From the NCBI GenBank assembly GCA_031769625.1, contig JAUIMM010000015.1, positions 27,372,501 through 27,436,500 of the forward strand: DNA of 64,000 nt, read 5' to 3'. The stretch's first letter is position 1, and every line of letters begins with the position of its first letter. Made by a program: the position numbers and the translations under genes. This document shows, in pieces, positions 1 through 11,789 of this stretch. A model generated the notes under the pieces. The model ran no database searches, was not told the origin of the DNA, and saw nothing but the letters and a program-made list of their open reading frames with translations. The stretch is from Taudactylus pleione (lineage: Eukaryota > Chordata > Amphibia > Anura > Myobatrachidae).

Positions 1-520
1 AGGTTTTATTTGCTAGGAATGCATCAGGAAACAGTCTGGGAAACTGATGGATGCTGGCTTCCCGACTGTATAATCCCGGCAAGGGTTTAATGTCAAGCGT
101 CGAAATCCCGACGCCTGTTATTTTTCCTACGGCGGGAGCCCGACACTCGGCTTACCAATCAAAGGTAAGACGGGCGCGGACAGCCGGGGGGGGGGAGGGT
201 TAGGTTTAGGGTTCCCGGGGGGGACTTAGGGTTAGGCACCCCCCTGGAGGTTAGGTTTATGTGGCAGGGAAGGGGGGGTTAGGTTTAGGCACTTAGAGGG
301 GGGGTTAGGCCCCTAGGGGGGAGGTTAGGGTTAGGCACCCCCCCGGTCGGAGGTTAGGTTTTATGCTAGGGGAGGGGGGGGTTAGGGTTAGGCACCCCTA
401 AGGGAGGGTTAGGGGGTAGAATAGATTAGAGAATACTTACCTGGGGACGATCGTGATTTACAGTGCTGCCGGGATGCCGCTGTCGGGATTTGAACCGCTG
501 GCCATTTGTTAAATCATACT
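1..520. repeat. Interspersed repeat with a telomere-like G-rich core
   Basis: From about 185 to 420 a short unit built on GGGTTAGGGTTAGGCACCCC recurs with long G runs and variable spacing. It is flanked by non-repetitive arms that mention neither a gene nor a known element. A second array with the same GGTTAGGGTTAGGCACCCCC unit and similar flanking arms lies at 43.44-43.97 kb, so this is a dispersed element carrying a minisatellite rather than a chromosome end. The G runs could form quadruplexes; that is inference. Confidence 0.7.
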
Positions 521-954
521 GAATCCGAATGCACCATATCATTGGTTCCAGATATATTATGCACATTATTATTTTTTTTATATTTATGTGTTCAACTCTT
601 ATGCGGAATCACCATAAAATAGTTTGCAAGTATTTTATAGGGACAGAGCTTTATGGAAAGAGTTAGCCAATAGACTGCTATTTACCAACTTATTTTTTAT
701 TCAAGCAGACTGTCATCTCCTGTATCTTTAAGGATACATATAAGAGCCGTGCATTTAAAGATTCCCTTAATTCACCTGCAGGCATCTTTTAAACAGATTT
801 GCTGCGTTTATTAGAACCAGGATGGGTATACTGCAAGTGATCATGTTTATGCTGTTTTTATTATGGCGGTGTAATAATTATCACCTGTGATATCCCTCAT
901 CTGGATTTGGTGCATGTGTAAAATGTGGTATGCAGTCACATTGTCTACAATCTC
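521..954. other. AT-rich stretch, nothing recognised
   Basis: AT-rich sequence with no long open frame, splice-bounded exon or terminal repeat that I can recognise. Confidence 0.5.
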
Positions 955-1150
955 TATGAATGTTGACACAAAATGACATTTAAAATGTCGACGTTATGTT
1001 TAGAAGTTAGGGTTATGTATACAATAAAAATTAATTCTCGACATTGTGATCATTTCGACGTGTCATCAGTATCGACATGATTAATGTCAAAATGCTATCA
1101 CCATGTTGACAATATGGATATTGACATGATCACTGTCAACATAATATAAG
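955..1150. repeat. Block rich in GTCGAC / TTGACA-like motifs
   Basis: Short motifs of the form TGTCGAC, TTGACA, TCGACAT and GTCAAC recur many times on both strands in about 190 bp, giving a quasi-palindromic, low-complexity block. No coding signal is seen. A comparable block rich in GATCGAC sits at 47.75-48.11 kb. Confidence 0.45.
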
Positions 1151-1516
1151 AAACCCACAAAATGTTACTTGCATTCAGTGTATGCAGAACATTAATGTAC
1201 CTGAATATTTCAGACAACATGATATGGAAGCTTCCCCAGAGCTCAAAAGTTTAAAAGTGGGGAGACACAGTTGTCTCCTCCACTTATGCTGCCCCCAAAG
1301 CAGAGGTTGCTATTCAGTCACCTCGCTTTCAGCGAGCACACATATGCACAAGTCCCGCATGGATTCAGAATAAAGAGAGACGATTGCCAATTTGCCAGTC
1401 ATTGCAGTCCTCCAATTCTGTCAGTGTAGTTGGAGCCGTAACCCCCTCGCCAGCCCTGACATAAAGTTGCTCAATCACTGAGGGGTAGAAGAATCAAACC
1501 TTGGATAGAGATAAAG

Positions 1517-1684
1517 GGGTAAATGTACTAAGCCTCAGAGAGAGATAAAGTGGAAAGAGAGAGTACCAACCAATCAGCTCCTAACTGTCACTCTTCAAAC
1601 ACAGCCTGTACAGACAGTTAGGAGTTGATTGATTGGTACTTTATCTCTCTCCACTTTATCTCTCTCTAAAGTTTAGTACATCTT
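1517..1684. mobile_element. Hairpin MITE (inverted-repeat element)
   Basis: The two halves are imperfect inverted copies. The left arm has TGTACTAAG, then AGAGAGATAAAGTGG and ACCAATCAGCTCCTAACTGTC; the right arm is its reverse complement ending TTTAGTACATC. The spacer is only about 30 bp. Part of the same arm (GATAAAGTACCAACCAATCAG) recurs just downstream near 1700, suggesting a second, partial copy. A clear target duplication was not identified. Confidence 0.7.
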
Positions 1685-1689
1685 CACCA

Positions 1690-2046
1690 AAGTGAGGAGC
1701 GATAAAGTACCAACCAATCAGCTTTCGTCATAGACCTCTTATTGTCTCTTATCTCCCACGGGTTGGCACTGCTCATCTTCATTATATACTGGCTGCCCAA
1801 AGTGGCTCCTTGCTGTCTATAGATACCAGTACACAATGGATCTCTGTAGAAGAGCCTTGCCACCAGAGATGATAACAAGAGCATTGTACTTGGATTTACC
1901 CCTGCATTGCTGGTCAGCAGCTTATCTCTCGCTTGCTGAGTGGCATTTTGCACAGCTGCTCTTCTAGGTGCAATGCCCAGTTACCAGCCAGCACTGGAGA
2001 TGGTGCTTAGAAGATCCCCTATGGAGCAGGATGCGCTTGGCCCTCG
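1690..2046. other. Unassigned sequence left of the ERV
   Basis: After a partial MITE arm at about 1700-1722 there is unremarkable sequence up to the ATGT target duplication of the ERV. No gene is supported. Confidence 0.4.
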
Positions 2047-2050
2047 ATGT

Positions 2051-3074
2051 TAACGATACTGCCTTTGAACCTCTATACACCTCTGCCTATACCTTCTGAT
2101 ATCCTGCCTATAAACCTCTAAGGATGACGCTATTTTGCGTACGCAGTTATACAGTAAATAAAGACTCCAGACCTAGAACCTGTGGTTCCAAAGCACAAAG
2201 TATTATTCAAGTAAAAGTACAGTCAGTTACACACTAGTTATAAGTACAATTTAGTGCAAAGGAATTATACAGACCCAAGTACAGTTATACATACGCAGCG
2301 CTCTGGACCAGATGTAGGCATCAGCAAGAAACCCCTCGTCAATCAGCATTCAGCACGAAGACCAGAAACCCAGGGTCAGAGCACACATATTTATACCCCC
2401 CAGAAATAGACAACACAATAGAGAAGTTTGTTGCTAATACCATTGGTCCTAAAGGAGAGGGCATATGTTACAAGACATCTAACAGGTTGGTTCAAATAGA
2501 CACAGTCCAGGCTCTAACAACTGGTGGTCTCTGGTTTCCCGTCTCATGCAAATCCTAACAGTTGGTCATATAATGTACATTTTGTTGCTTGAAGTCTCTG
2601 CGGTCCATAAGTTGAGAATGCCTGTTGCGATCTCTACATTGATGTTACCGGAATACTGTTGAGAGAGTACGCATCAGTACAATACCAAACATGGCTTACT
2701 TATCACATATAAAACCTTAGTTACAAAATAATCTTTATTTCATAGCAATTATAGTAAATGTGCATACTTGAATCTTATACCTTAAAGCTTATGGAACCTT
2801 GTATGTGGATATGTAATGTGTGAGTATGTGGGGTTTGATGTAAAGACGCTAGTTAACTTGGGGCAGATGCGTGTGCATGAAGCTAATATATGGCGTTTTC
2901 ATACAGGATCTTATGCATTCGCTAATATGCGACTAGTTAACTGCGCAATTGTGCGTATTAATGTGAGTATGAGAAATGGTGTAAGATGCAATCGCATGAT
3001 GCTAATAGTAATATGGCGTCGCTGCGATCCAATTTTAAACTGATCTTGTCTCTGCCAATAATCCAGCTTCGACA
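2051..3074 (-). repeat. ERV 3' LTR
   Basis: It aligns along its length with the copy at 12788-13924. In provirus orientation it starts TGTCGAAGC and ends CGTTA next to the ATGT duplication. A TATAAATA box lies at 2388-2395. It lacks about 113 bp of promoter-proximal sequence that the 5' LTR has, the gap falling near 3011. Confidence 0.93.
2388..2395 (-). promoter_or_regulatory. TATA box of the 3' LTR
   Basis: TATAAATA on the minus strand, conserved at 13125-13132 in the other LTR. Its position separates U3 (right) from R/U5 (left) and predicts transcription starting some 25-30 bp to its left. Confidence 0.7.
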
Positions 3075-3087
3075 GTCCACCCTTTGA
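3075..3087 (-). promoter_or_regulatory. ERV polypurine tract
   Basis: On the minus strand CAAAGGGTGGAC lies directly against the TGTCGAAG start of the 3' LTR, the position expected for the plus-strand primer of reverse transcription. One pyrimidine near each end makes it imperfect. Confidence 0.6.
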
Positions 3088-3421
3088 TAGCGAACAACAT
3101 GCTATCACAATCTGATTTTAAAATATAATCTTTAGGCTTACATTTATATACTATTTTAGTGTTATTATGGGATGGCACAAGGTGGTGCTTAATCCATCAA
3201 TAATGTGTCTCTAAGTGGGGACATAAAACTACTATTATACGCACACCGCGGATCTTGGAAGATCATGTGAAAGGTGTGGGGATACACCAGTCCTATAAAG
3301 GCAGTCTTGAAGGGGAATTTGAGACTTTACATTATCTGAGGTGTTTTAAAAAAAATAACATTTCAATAATACATTCTATGCAGGTCTAAATATAATACAT
3401 TAAATGATGGTATTTCCTAGT

Positions 3422-5117
3422 TCAGGGTTGTAATGCAGTTCTGTATTTACCTCGGTATTCATACTGACCACCATCATAATTTCGTTTTTCTCTATTTTTA
3501 CATTTTTCACACTTCAACACAATAGGAACACACTGGACACATATTCCAATTATTATGATGACAATCAGTATAAGGATTAAGAATTTGCCTATGCTGGTGA
3601 TCACTTCCTGGACCCATTCCACTAGACCTGAGAACCATTTCACTGGGTTCAGCCATGAAGCCCATCCTTCTATCTTCTCCCCTACTTCAGCCACTGAAGC
3701 ATTATGGTTCTTACGAAATTCCAGTTTTAGCTGCAGAATTTCATCCATCTTTCGGTCTGTCACCTCCTTGGGGTCGCTGGTATCATTGGTGACATAGGTG
3801 CAACATTTTACTCCAAATTGGGTGGCCAACGTTACGCAATTCCAGTAACAGCAGTTAAATAATTTAACACTAACCTGTGTTGCACCAGTTCTTTCTTGTA
3901 CGCTTGCATTTCTCTCCCTGTATACCTGTATATGTCATCGTACATCTCGGTGATATTATCTATTAATTTAGCAAGTTCCTGAATATATCTAAAATTTAAT
4001 GTACCCCGAGCGATCCTGGTGGGATCCAATGCGACTAAAACTTGAAAGCCAGTTGTCTCACTAATTAACTGAGTGGCTTTATGCACGTCACCGGGTATCA
4101 TATTTCGTTTGCCTCTGTGTTCATATTGCATCTGAAGATATGGTGATGGTGTGTTTTTATGTATACCAAGCATTTCAACATGTGTGAGGGTCATAACTTC
4201 TGGGACTACTCTTCCCAGGTAACACAAACCTTCGGAACTCGGGGAGAGCCACTTATACGCTTTTCTTCCACATATAAAATATACATTATCAGGGAGAACA
4301 TAAGGAATGGTATGCATCATTATCATTAAGCACATTTCCCTTGCAAACAATCCTATTTCTGGGTCTTCCATCTGGTACATGCAAGTCTATACCGGTACCT
4401 AAAATGTCTCCCACTAGATTTAATTGAGCGTAGCAGATCATGGTTTATGGACTCATTATAAGCTCTTTGTGAGAAGGTCATCGTCTGATTATTCCCTGTC
4501 ACATCCCAACTCCCGGGTTTATTGGGGTTGGTTATGTTTAAACACAAAAGTGATCTATCTACTTGGAATTGATAGAGTTTGAAATGAGGTGGTTTGGATG
4601 AGAGGAATTTTCCATCCAATGTTTTCCCTTTCTGTAATTCTAAAATTTCCGTGATATTCAGTGGAAATGGCACCAACCCTACATTATGCTGTCCCTGTGG
4701 CACATGTGAACACACCCAACAATCAGTTTGATTTAACACTTTGCCTACCATGCTATGATAATCCTCTAAAGGATACCCACCCCAGTACGGGTTATATTTA
4801 GGCTGGCACCATTGGATACAGTTCTCATCAATTAGGGACCCACATAGCTCACAAATACAGGAATCTTCAGACGATAAACCTCCACACCGTCCCCGAGTAT
4901 CCGGAATAACAGCTCTCTTAACAATAACAGTACTAAGATTGGTCAGACACTCCCCTGATTGGCATTATACTCCTTCTGACTCCACTCCATCAGCACTGCC
5001 ATCAACTCCCCTCTCCACAATCGGTCCCCCTTCACAGAAACCGGGCATTCCCGAACCGACCAGGATGGTGGACACTCTAAAAGAGAACATGAAAATGAAC
5101 ACAGCAGTCCCGTCCAT
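3422..5117 (-). pseudogene. env: ERV env (SU and TM), disrupted
   Basis: Encodes the retroviral surface and transmembrane glycoproteins. The best start is the ATG at 5117-5115, followed by a hydrophobic signal-peptide-like stretch. SU carries the CWVC (CxxC) motif typical of class I Env near 4715-4725, and a YFICG/WLSP block near 4290. A basic RGKR site marks the likely SU/TM cleavage. TM shows the conserved helical segment ending LNYLTA, a CC pair (VKCC), a long Ile/Leu/Val membrane anchor near 3540-3590 and a short Lys/Arg-rich tail. Defects seen: an in-frame TAA at 4965-4967, a frameshift around 4353-4380, and another around 3830 just before the CC motif. It therefore cannot make intact Env. 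Confidence 0.9.
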
Positions 5118-5158
5118 TGCCACAACAAGACCTGCAGATTTCTTTTAGTTCAGGTATC

Positions 5159-6300
5159 TCACTCCCAGAACAAGTTCACGAGCGACAGGTCCACGCTATC
5201 AGCCTTTTCTCCGACTTGTTTCTCCACCGGTTGGTTGACCTTTATGCAGTGAGTGGAATGGACCCAGGTATCTCTCTCAGCCACCTTCAAAGATGTAGTA
5301 CTTGTCAGCAGCACCTGGTACGGACCTTCCCACCGATCAGTCAAACAACCTGAACGCAAGAAATTTCTGATCATAACATATTCTCCTGGTTCAACATCAT
5401 GACAGTTAGTTTCAGGCATATCATTGGACAACAATTTCAGTTTCTGCTGCTGTTGTTTTAACTGCTTACTCATTGATATAAGATACTTTACAGTTACCTC
5501 GTTGTTACCCTTCAAGTCTTCCTGTGGACTTATAATCAAATGAGGTTGTCTACCGAACAGTATTTCAAATGGGGACAGATTTAGAGGGGGTCTAGGAGTG
5601 GTCCTTATGCTATGTAGGACCAAAGGTAACGCTTCTGGTCATCCTAGTCTAGTCTCTGCCATGATTTTACTTAGCTTATTTTTAATAGTCCCGTTCATCC
5701 TCTCTACCTTGGCACAGGCTTGCAGTCGGTAGGGGATGTGAAGTCGACTATTAATACCCATCAGCTTACACATATTTTGAAAAACATCACCTGTGAAATG
5801 AGTACCCCTGTCACTCTCAATGATTTTAGGGATACCGTATCTGCATACAAATTACTGAACTATTTTCTTGGCAGTAAACGCAGCAGTATTAGTGGCCGCT
5901 GGGTAGGCCTCAACCCAATTAGAAAATACATCAGTGCACACTAATACATACTTAAGATTCCTGCAGGGTGGTAATTGGATGAAATCAGTTTGTATCACCT
6001 GGAAAGGTCCATCAGTCGGTGGAATGTGGTTCGGTAGGGATCGCTTTCCCTATGTTCTTCCTCAAGCAGGTCAGACAGGACATTGCAATCTTTTCTGCTT
6101 GTGAAGAAAAACCTGGTGCGCACCAGTATGCTCTCACCAACTTGCACATACCGTGCTTTCCCAGATGAGTCAGACCATGTGCTGCCTCAGCCAGGCTGGG
6201 GTAATATGCATTGGGGGCTACTGGCTTACCTTGTCTGTCCCTCCAGAGCCCGGAGGACTCTTGCCGACATCCCTTGGACTTCCAAATGGACTTTTACTGA
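5159..6300 (-). pseudogene. pol: ERV pol: integrase region, disrupted
   Basis: Reading the minus strand, an HHCC zinc domain lies near 6075-6190 (HLGKHGMC then SCLTC). The catalytic core follows, with QTDFIQLP near 5980, SDRGTHF near 5805 and VERMNGT near 5700. A C-terminal GPY/F domain (RWEGPYQVLL, then WVHSTH) runs to the stop at 5159. Integrase inserts the DNA copy into the chromosome. In-frame stops occur right after RNase H (about 6300), inside the core (about 5865) and after it (about 5640), so no full enzyme is encoded. The stop lies about 40 bp before the env ATG. Confidence 0.9.
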
Positions 6301-8167
6301 ATTGAACACAAATTTTGCATCTCAATTAATTTCAGCATATCAATTGTTTGGAAAGACATAATTTTTTCAGTTGGAGAAAACATTTTTAACCCTGCTGCCC
6401 ATTTTGCAGCTTCATCAGCCCTGCTGTTGCCCAATGACACCGGATCATCCTCACATGTATGGGCTTTACACTTGATTACTGCCACCGCTTTGGGCAGTTG
6501 GATTGCTTCTAAAAGGGGTTTTATGTGTCGGGAATGTGCAACTGGTGTGCCTGCTGCTGTCATAAAACTCAGATGCCATAGATCCCCAAAATCGTGCACC
6601 ACCCCGAACGCGTACCTCGAATCAGTGTAAATGTTAGCAGATTTGCCTGCTGCCAGTTCACACGCTCTAGTTAGTGCTACTAACTCTGCCACCTGGGCTG
6701 AGGGCCTGATTCAGAGCCGCTCGTAAGCGGCCGCTCGTTAGCTCCGAGCGATGTTCGCACAACTGCGCATGCATATGGGTCGTAATGCGCATGCGCCAAC
6801 CAGTCATTGCGGTCGGAAATCGAGCGCTCGCAAAATAGCGAGTGCCTGCTAATTTGAGTGACAGGATGAGGCGTTTGTGGGTGGTAACAGGGGAAGGTGC
6901 TTGAAAACGGGGGGTGGAGATCCGAATGCAGGCGTGCCAAATGGTCAAAACGGGCGTTTTAAGGGTGTGCATAATTAACAAAGCAGCGTCATCGACCACG
7001 TCACTTGGTTGTTTCTTAGCCTGAACTGTTCGCATGATTGCGGTAGGAAAATCCAACCACAAGCACTGCGAGCAGTTCAGACGCCTTTCGATGTACTCGA
7101 CTAATCAAATAAATAGCGGAGATGACGTATGATGCGAGCGGCCAGGGGGCGTCTTTACAAAATAGCGAGCGCATGTTTCGTTTGCTTGCTCCGACATAGA
7201 GGCGTCAACAGACCGCAAAGAGCGAGCGCTCAATTTAAATAGCCGGCCCCTTTTTCTGAACGAGCGAGCGCAAATAGCGTCCGGCTCTGAATCAGGCCCT
7301 GAGTGAGAAGGACCAAGAGGTTTAGCTTCTATGATGTCTGTGTCATTTACAACAGCATAACCTGTACATAATTCACCTGTGTCTGTTTGTCTATGACAAC
7401 TCCCATCCGTGTAAAAAGTCACATCTACATTCTCTAAAGGTGTGTCGTGTATGTCAGGTCTAGCAGTAAAGGTCTGATTCAGATATTCCATACAATCGTG
7501 TGTATCATTATGTCCGCTGAACTCACCCCCTGCCAGCTCGTCTCCTTCCACCCTTTGTACATCATGTTGTACATATGGTAAATACGTTGCTGGATTCAGC
7601 GTGCTGCAACGTTTAACAGTGATGTTTGCAGGTGTGATTAGAGCTAGTTCCCATTTGGTAAACCTAGCCGAAGAGACGTGTCTAGTTTGAGCAGAATTCA
7701 GCAGAGCAGATACAGCGTGGAGAGTGTATACAATCATATCATGACCCAATACTATGTCCTCACTTTTACTCACCAATAGACCGGTAGCTGCTACACTTCT
7801 CAAACAGGTGGGGAGTGATCTCGCCACAGTGTCCAATTGGGCACTGTAGTATGCTACGGGCCTACTGGCATCACCATGTTTTTGTGTAAGGACACCTGCA
7901 GCACAACCATCGGCTTCCGTACAATACAAATCAAAAGGTTTTTCATAATCAGGTATTCCCAATGCAGGTGCTTTTTGTCAGACTATCCTTAAGATTAAAG
8001 AAAGCATGCTCTGATTCCTCTGTGTGTATGACACGATCAGGCTTTGAGGAAGAGATTAAGTCCTGTAAAGGCAAGGCCAAAATAGAAAAACCTGGGATCC
8101 ACATTCTACAGTATCCACACATTCCCAAGAAGGTACGAATTTGCTGTTGATTCTGCGGCAGTATCAT
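6294..8167 (-). pseudogene. pol: ERV pol: RT connection and RNase H, split by a MITE
   Basis: The connection and RNase H domains of reverse transcriptase. TFLGMCGYCRMWIPGF near 8110 opens the connection; KPFDLYCTEADG and PVAYYSAQLD follow after a frameshift near 7960. RNase H begins VTFYTDGSC near 7420, then breaks after the GPSHS residues where a 598-bp MITE sits. It resumes at AELVALTRACELA and YTDSRYAFG (6690-6610). The active-site Asp and Glu residues of these motifs are present, but the insertion and frameshift prevent a continuous protein. Confidence 0.9.
6702..7299. mobile_element. Harbinger-type MITE, family A (copy A1)
   Basis: It has perfect termini GGGCCTGATTCAGAGC and GCTCTGAATCAGGCCC, with a 3-bp target duplication TGA (6699-6701 and 7300-7302). 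Three-base TNA duplications are typical of PIF/Harbinger. The inside holds CGAGCG-rich inverted stretches, an interior GGGGAAGGTGCTTGAAAA block and a GACGTGG block shared with copies at 17.9, 45.6, 51.7 and 58.4 kb. It has no coding capacity. It interrupts the ERV RNase H, so it transposed after the ERV integrated. Confidence 0.9.
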
Positions 8168-8189
8168 GTTCTGTATGGCCTGGATTCTA

Positions 8190-9347
8190 TCATTTGTGAG
8201 ATGTCTGGGTTAGGCAGTGTCCCAAATATTTTACTCTGGATTGGCACGGCTGTAGTTTGTCCTTAGCCACCTTGTGTCCTGTATGCGAGAGATGAAGCAA
8301 CAAAAGTTTAGTATCATTCAAACATGACATAAACGAATCAGAACACAGGAATAAATCGTCCACATATTGAATTAGAACAGATCCATTTGCAGGTTGAAAA
8401 GATTGTAAACAGTCGTGCAATGCCTGGGAAAAGATACTGGGGCTGTCTATGAAACCTTGGGGCAACCGTGTCCATGTATATTGCACGCCTCTGTATGTAA
8501 ATGCAAATAGATACTGACAGTCAGGGTGGAGAGGCACAGAGAAGAAAGCAGAACAGAGGCCAATGACAGTGAAATGGGTTGCATTTGGTGGGATCTGCAT
8601 CAGGATGACAGCTGGATTTGGCACTACGGGGAATTGGCTCTCTACGACCTTATTAACACCTCTAAGGTCTTGTACCAGCCTCTAACCCCTCCCACCTCTC
8701 TTTTTCACCGGAAAGATGGGACTGTTGGCTACACTAGCTGTACGGACTAAAATTCCCTGTTGCAATAATCGTTCAATTATTGTAAAAACTCCTAATTCTA
8801 CCTCCTGTTTTAGTGGGTACTGGGGAATTTTTGGAGCTTGTCTACTGCTTTTCAAATTTACCATTACGGGGCTTACGTTTGCCATTAATCCAGTGTCCTG
8901 TCCATCCTTAGTCCAAAGGGAATCTGGAATTTGGGACAACATTTGATCTATCTGGGATGGATTTTCATTTAAACTGGTAGAGTGATACATTATCCTTTGG
9001 GGAGTGTCCAACATATCCCGCACCTCGTGCGCAACTCTCTCGGGGATATCTAAAAATACACCATCAGGGGTGCAATATATAACACATCCCATCTTACATA
9101 ACAAGTCTCTGCCCAGCAGGTTAGTAGGAGCCGCAGCAGCCAAAAGAAAAGAATGCCTGGTATGCAACGGCCCAATAGTAACCTCTGTGGACTTTGTTAA
9201 AGGATAATGTTCCACTTTACCTGTTACACCCATTGTTGGTACTGTCTCGTTGGTCACTTGTAAATTAACGGGAGATTTTATCACTGACCTGGTTGCCCCT
9301 GTGTCTACAAGAAAAGGATATTCAGTACCAGCTATATCAACCATCAT
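8190..9347 (-). pseudogene. pol: ERV pro and RT, with a substituted catalytic Asp
   Basis: The aspartic protease comes first: FLVDTGATRSVI near 9310 is the catalytic DTGA loop, and LLGRDLL near 9105 its C-terminal motif. Reverse transcriptase follows: QDTGLMANVSP near 8900, LPQGFIDSPSIF near 8450 and the YVDD active site near 8360. In motif A the expected Asp before LCSAFFS is Gly (codon GGC, near 8563), so one of the three metal-binding residues is missing. An in-frame TAG lies near 8682, and a 1-bp shift near 8210 ends the frame before the connection domain. Protease matures Gag-Pol; RT copies the RNA genome. Confidence 0.92.
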
Positions 9348-9504
9348 GACCAGTTCTTCCCTAGTACTTCCCGTTAACCTGACTATCTGTAGACTACAGG
9401 TATGACCTGACCCCTAGCGTTGGCTACCATTCTCCAATAAAGCATTAACGGACACAATTGGAGCTGGTGCCTGCTGGACATTTGCTGTTCTCTGTGCATA
9501 TCCC

Positions 9505-10436
9505 TTATGGGGATATCCAGGTACTCTCTGGTTTGGGGGTCCTACCCTTTTTACTCTGCAGTTGGCTGGTTACAATTAAAACATATTCGTGGGTCGGATG
9601 AAGACACGGGTTGTTATGAGGTTTGAGCAGGGGGAAAAGGTGGTGGATATGGGTAGGGATATGGAGGATAAGGGTATTGTGGGGGATATGAAGTTTGTGA
9701 GTAGTGTGGGACCTGTGGTTGTGTAGGGTTAGTAGAACAGAGCTGTGTTTGCTGTTGCATGGGATTAGTGAGGGCATATAACTGTTCAGGTGTAAGTGTG
9801 TGTTTAGATGCAAGTGTGTCTGTTGGCTGTGATGTTACCGTCATTCCTTCCAGAGCTTGAATACTGACAGCCATTAGTTTTTCGCTCTGGGTCTCTCTCT
9901 TCTTTGAGATGTTCTTATCATGTTCTATGGCAGATTCTATGAGTGTATTTATTGTGACTCCCCTCCAGCCAGGTTGTGAGGTCTGAACCTGAGTCTTTAA
10001 GTTTTCCTTAAGACCATCCATGAGTACCGTGACTATCATTCCCCTGTGGTGAGTGCTATCTTTAATATCTTCTATCCCAGTGTACTGGGTGATAGCCTGC
10101 AGAGCCCAGTCGCAATACTCTTCTGCAGATTCACTCTCCTTTTGCTTTATGGTGAAAATTTGTTCCAGTTAACTACTACCAGAAAATATATACCCAATTG
10201 AGTTACAATGCAAGAAATGTTACCTTGGTTTACTTGGTCTGTTAAGGGAACGTCACCATCCAATACACAATCCGTGATAAATTTTGTCACGTCGGTATTG
10301 CGTGGTAGACAGACCCTTAACACCACTCGCCATTCTTTATTAGTTGGCTCATGAGAACTACCCAAATTCCTCAAAAATCTTTGACATTTGGCTAGTTCCT
10401 TTTTGGGATCAGGGAAATCATTTATGATGGAATGTA
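9505..10436 (-). pseudogene. gag: ERV gag: capsid C-terminus and nucleocapsid part
   Basis: The minus-strand frame near 10040-9614 encodes a capsid-like helical region (LMDGLKENLKTQVQ, then TLIESAIEHDKN). A Pro/Tyr-rich tail follows (YPPQYPYPPYPYPYPPP). Just downstream a CFNCN pair looks like the start of a zinc knuckle, but the His/Cys half is lost and stops appear. The segment from about 10436 to 10150 (FPDPKKELAKCQRFLRNLG) belongs to the capsid before it. The frame shifts near 10150. Gag builds the particle shell and binds RNA. Confidence 0.8.
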
Positions 10437-10896
10437 GGCCCTGATTCAGAGCCGGATGCTCTGACCAGAGCGCTCGCTCTGAATCAGGGCCCACATCCAT
10501 TAAAATGGAACGTCCTCCTGGATGCTCGTATAGCTGTGGGTCACCACCCACAGCATATACGAGCGTGCAGGATGATGGTCGCGATGGTCTTGACCATCGC
10601 GACCATCGAAACTGCGAGCAAGAGAATGCGGTTGAGTTTTTCAACCGCAAGGCCAGGAGTGATTTTGGCTTTATCAGAGCCAAAATCACTCCCACTGACA
10701 TCACTAGTGATGTCAGTGGGGCCGGCTTCAGACGGTAGGCGTTCCCTTGGGAACGCCTCCGTCTGGCAGGCACGCCCCCGGCACGCCCACCAAAGGGGGC
10801 GTGCTGTCAGCTCCCTCCGTCGTGAGCATGCGCAGTGCAGACCATCAACCCACTTGCGAGCGGACAGCCGCTCGCGAGTGGGTCTGAATGAGGGCC
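10437..10896 (+). mobile_element. Multi-hairpin Harbinger-type MITE, family B (copy B1)
   Basis: Termini are GGCCCTGATTCAG and CTGAATGAGGGCC, flanked by GTA and TTA, close to a 3-bp TTA duplication. The left end is itself a 55-bp palindrome (GATTCAGAGC...GCTCTGAATC). A chain of further palindromes follows: TGTGGGTCACCACCCACA, GATGGTCGCGATGGTC paired with its complement, a TGCGGTTGA stem, TTTTGGCT...AGCCAAAA, CACTGACATCACTAGTGATG, GGCGTTCCC...GGGAACGCC, and CACTTGCGAGCGG with its complement. One AAAGGGGGCGTGC arm has lost its partner. It splits ERV gag. Confidence 0.88.
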
Positions 10897-11789
10897 TTAG
10901 TTCTGCTCTTGTCCAAGGACAATGCATTACCACTTCCCTCGTGGGCACTACACCGTTCGCATCTGCATTTCCATTCGGAACAGTTAATGTCCGAATGGGA
11001 TGCAGACCGGTAGCGCTGCTACCTTTGACCTTGTTATCTTGCTGGGGGGTTTAATCTGTTGCTGCTACGTATGGTATTAACAACTTCCTCTACGGGTGTA
11101 GAGGGTGTTAGCACTTCCCTTGCTGTTACCGATGGAGATGGCGGCACCACTCGTGATTGTCGTGGTGTAGCATCTATCATTTGTACAGCATAGGAAATGG
11201 CAGACATTACAATAGGCTCATCATCCACATCATGAACATTTTCTTTATGGTTGCTTAAGAGAGGGTACAAATTGCTTGTTACATTTTTATGGGTATTTTT
11301 GATAACTGTACTTGCACCTCCATCCACATAAGGTGGGGGTGGTGCATGTGAACTGCTGGCAATACCTTCTGCAACGCTACCTTGCTGCACGTGCGCGCCA
11401 TTTTGCGGCTCGCCCGCATTGCAATTCAGCGTCGCGGATGTATTCTCTGGCAATGCGCTCGCAACGCTAGTTTGCGTCGCTTGTGCATTTTTAAGCCACG
11501 CATCCCCTTCATGCTGCCACAACTTTAAACATTCATAATATTTGACATTTTTCTCTCGGGAGCGCATCAGACTGATTTGATCCCGGACATTATCTAATAC
11601 ATCTTTATCAAAACTACCAATTCTGGGAAACGGTCTAACACTCTTCATCGTCATTTTAAACCATACATCACAATACCTTATTGCATAAGTACCGTACTTA
11701 GTATGCATAATACGATTGGCCGATCCAAGCGGTGCTTCCATTAGCAGCACATTATTGTCTAACATCTCTATTGTTTGCGTGGCTCCCAT
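10897..11789 (-). pseudogene. gag: ERV gag: matrix and late-domain region
   Basis: The frame starts with ATG at 11789 and gives MGATQTIE, with Gly at position 2 as required for N-myristoylation of retroviral matrix. It runs 251 codons to a stop near 11034. A PPPPYV stretch near residue 152 contains a PPPY late domain, which recruits WW-domain ubiquitin ligases during budding. The C-terminal part is rich in Ser, Thr and Pro. Capsid should continue beyond, but the frame ends and family-B MITE B1 lies about 140 bp further on. Gag is thus split into two disconnected pieces. Confidence 0.88.

Noticed and set aside
183..420. A true telomere end
   Set aside because: TTAGGG units are irregular, mixed with CACCCCC, and a second array of the same design lies inside the window.
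7105..7300. Extension of ERV pol frame into the MITE
   Set aside because: The last part of that open frame is MITE sequence read through after RNase H is interrupted.
10505..11054. Arg/Ser-rich ORFs on both strands in MITE B1 and its sister copies
   Set aside because: Palindromic GC-rich MITEs give long open frames on both strands; the frames are not conserved between copies.
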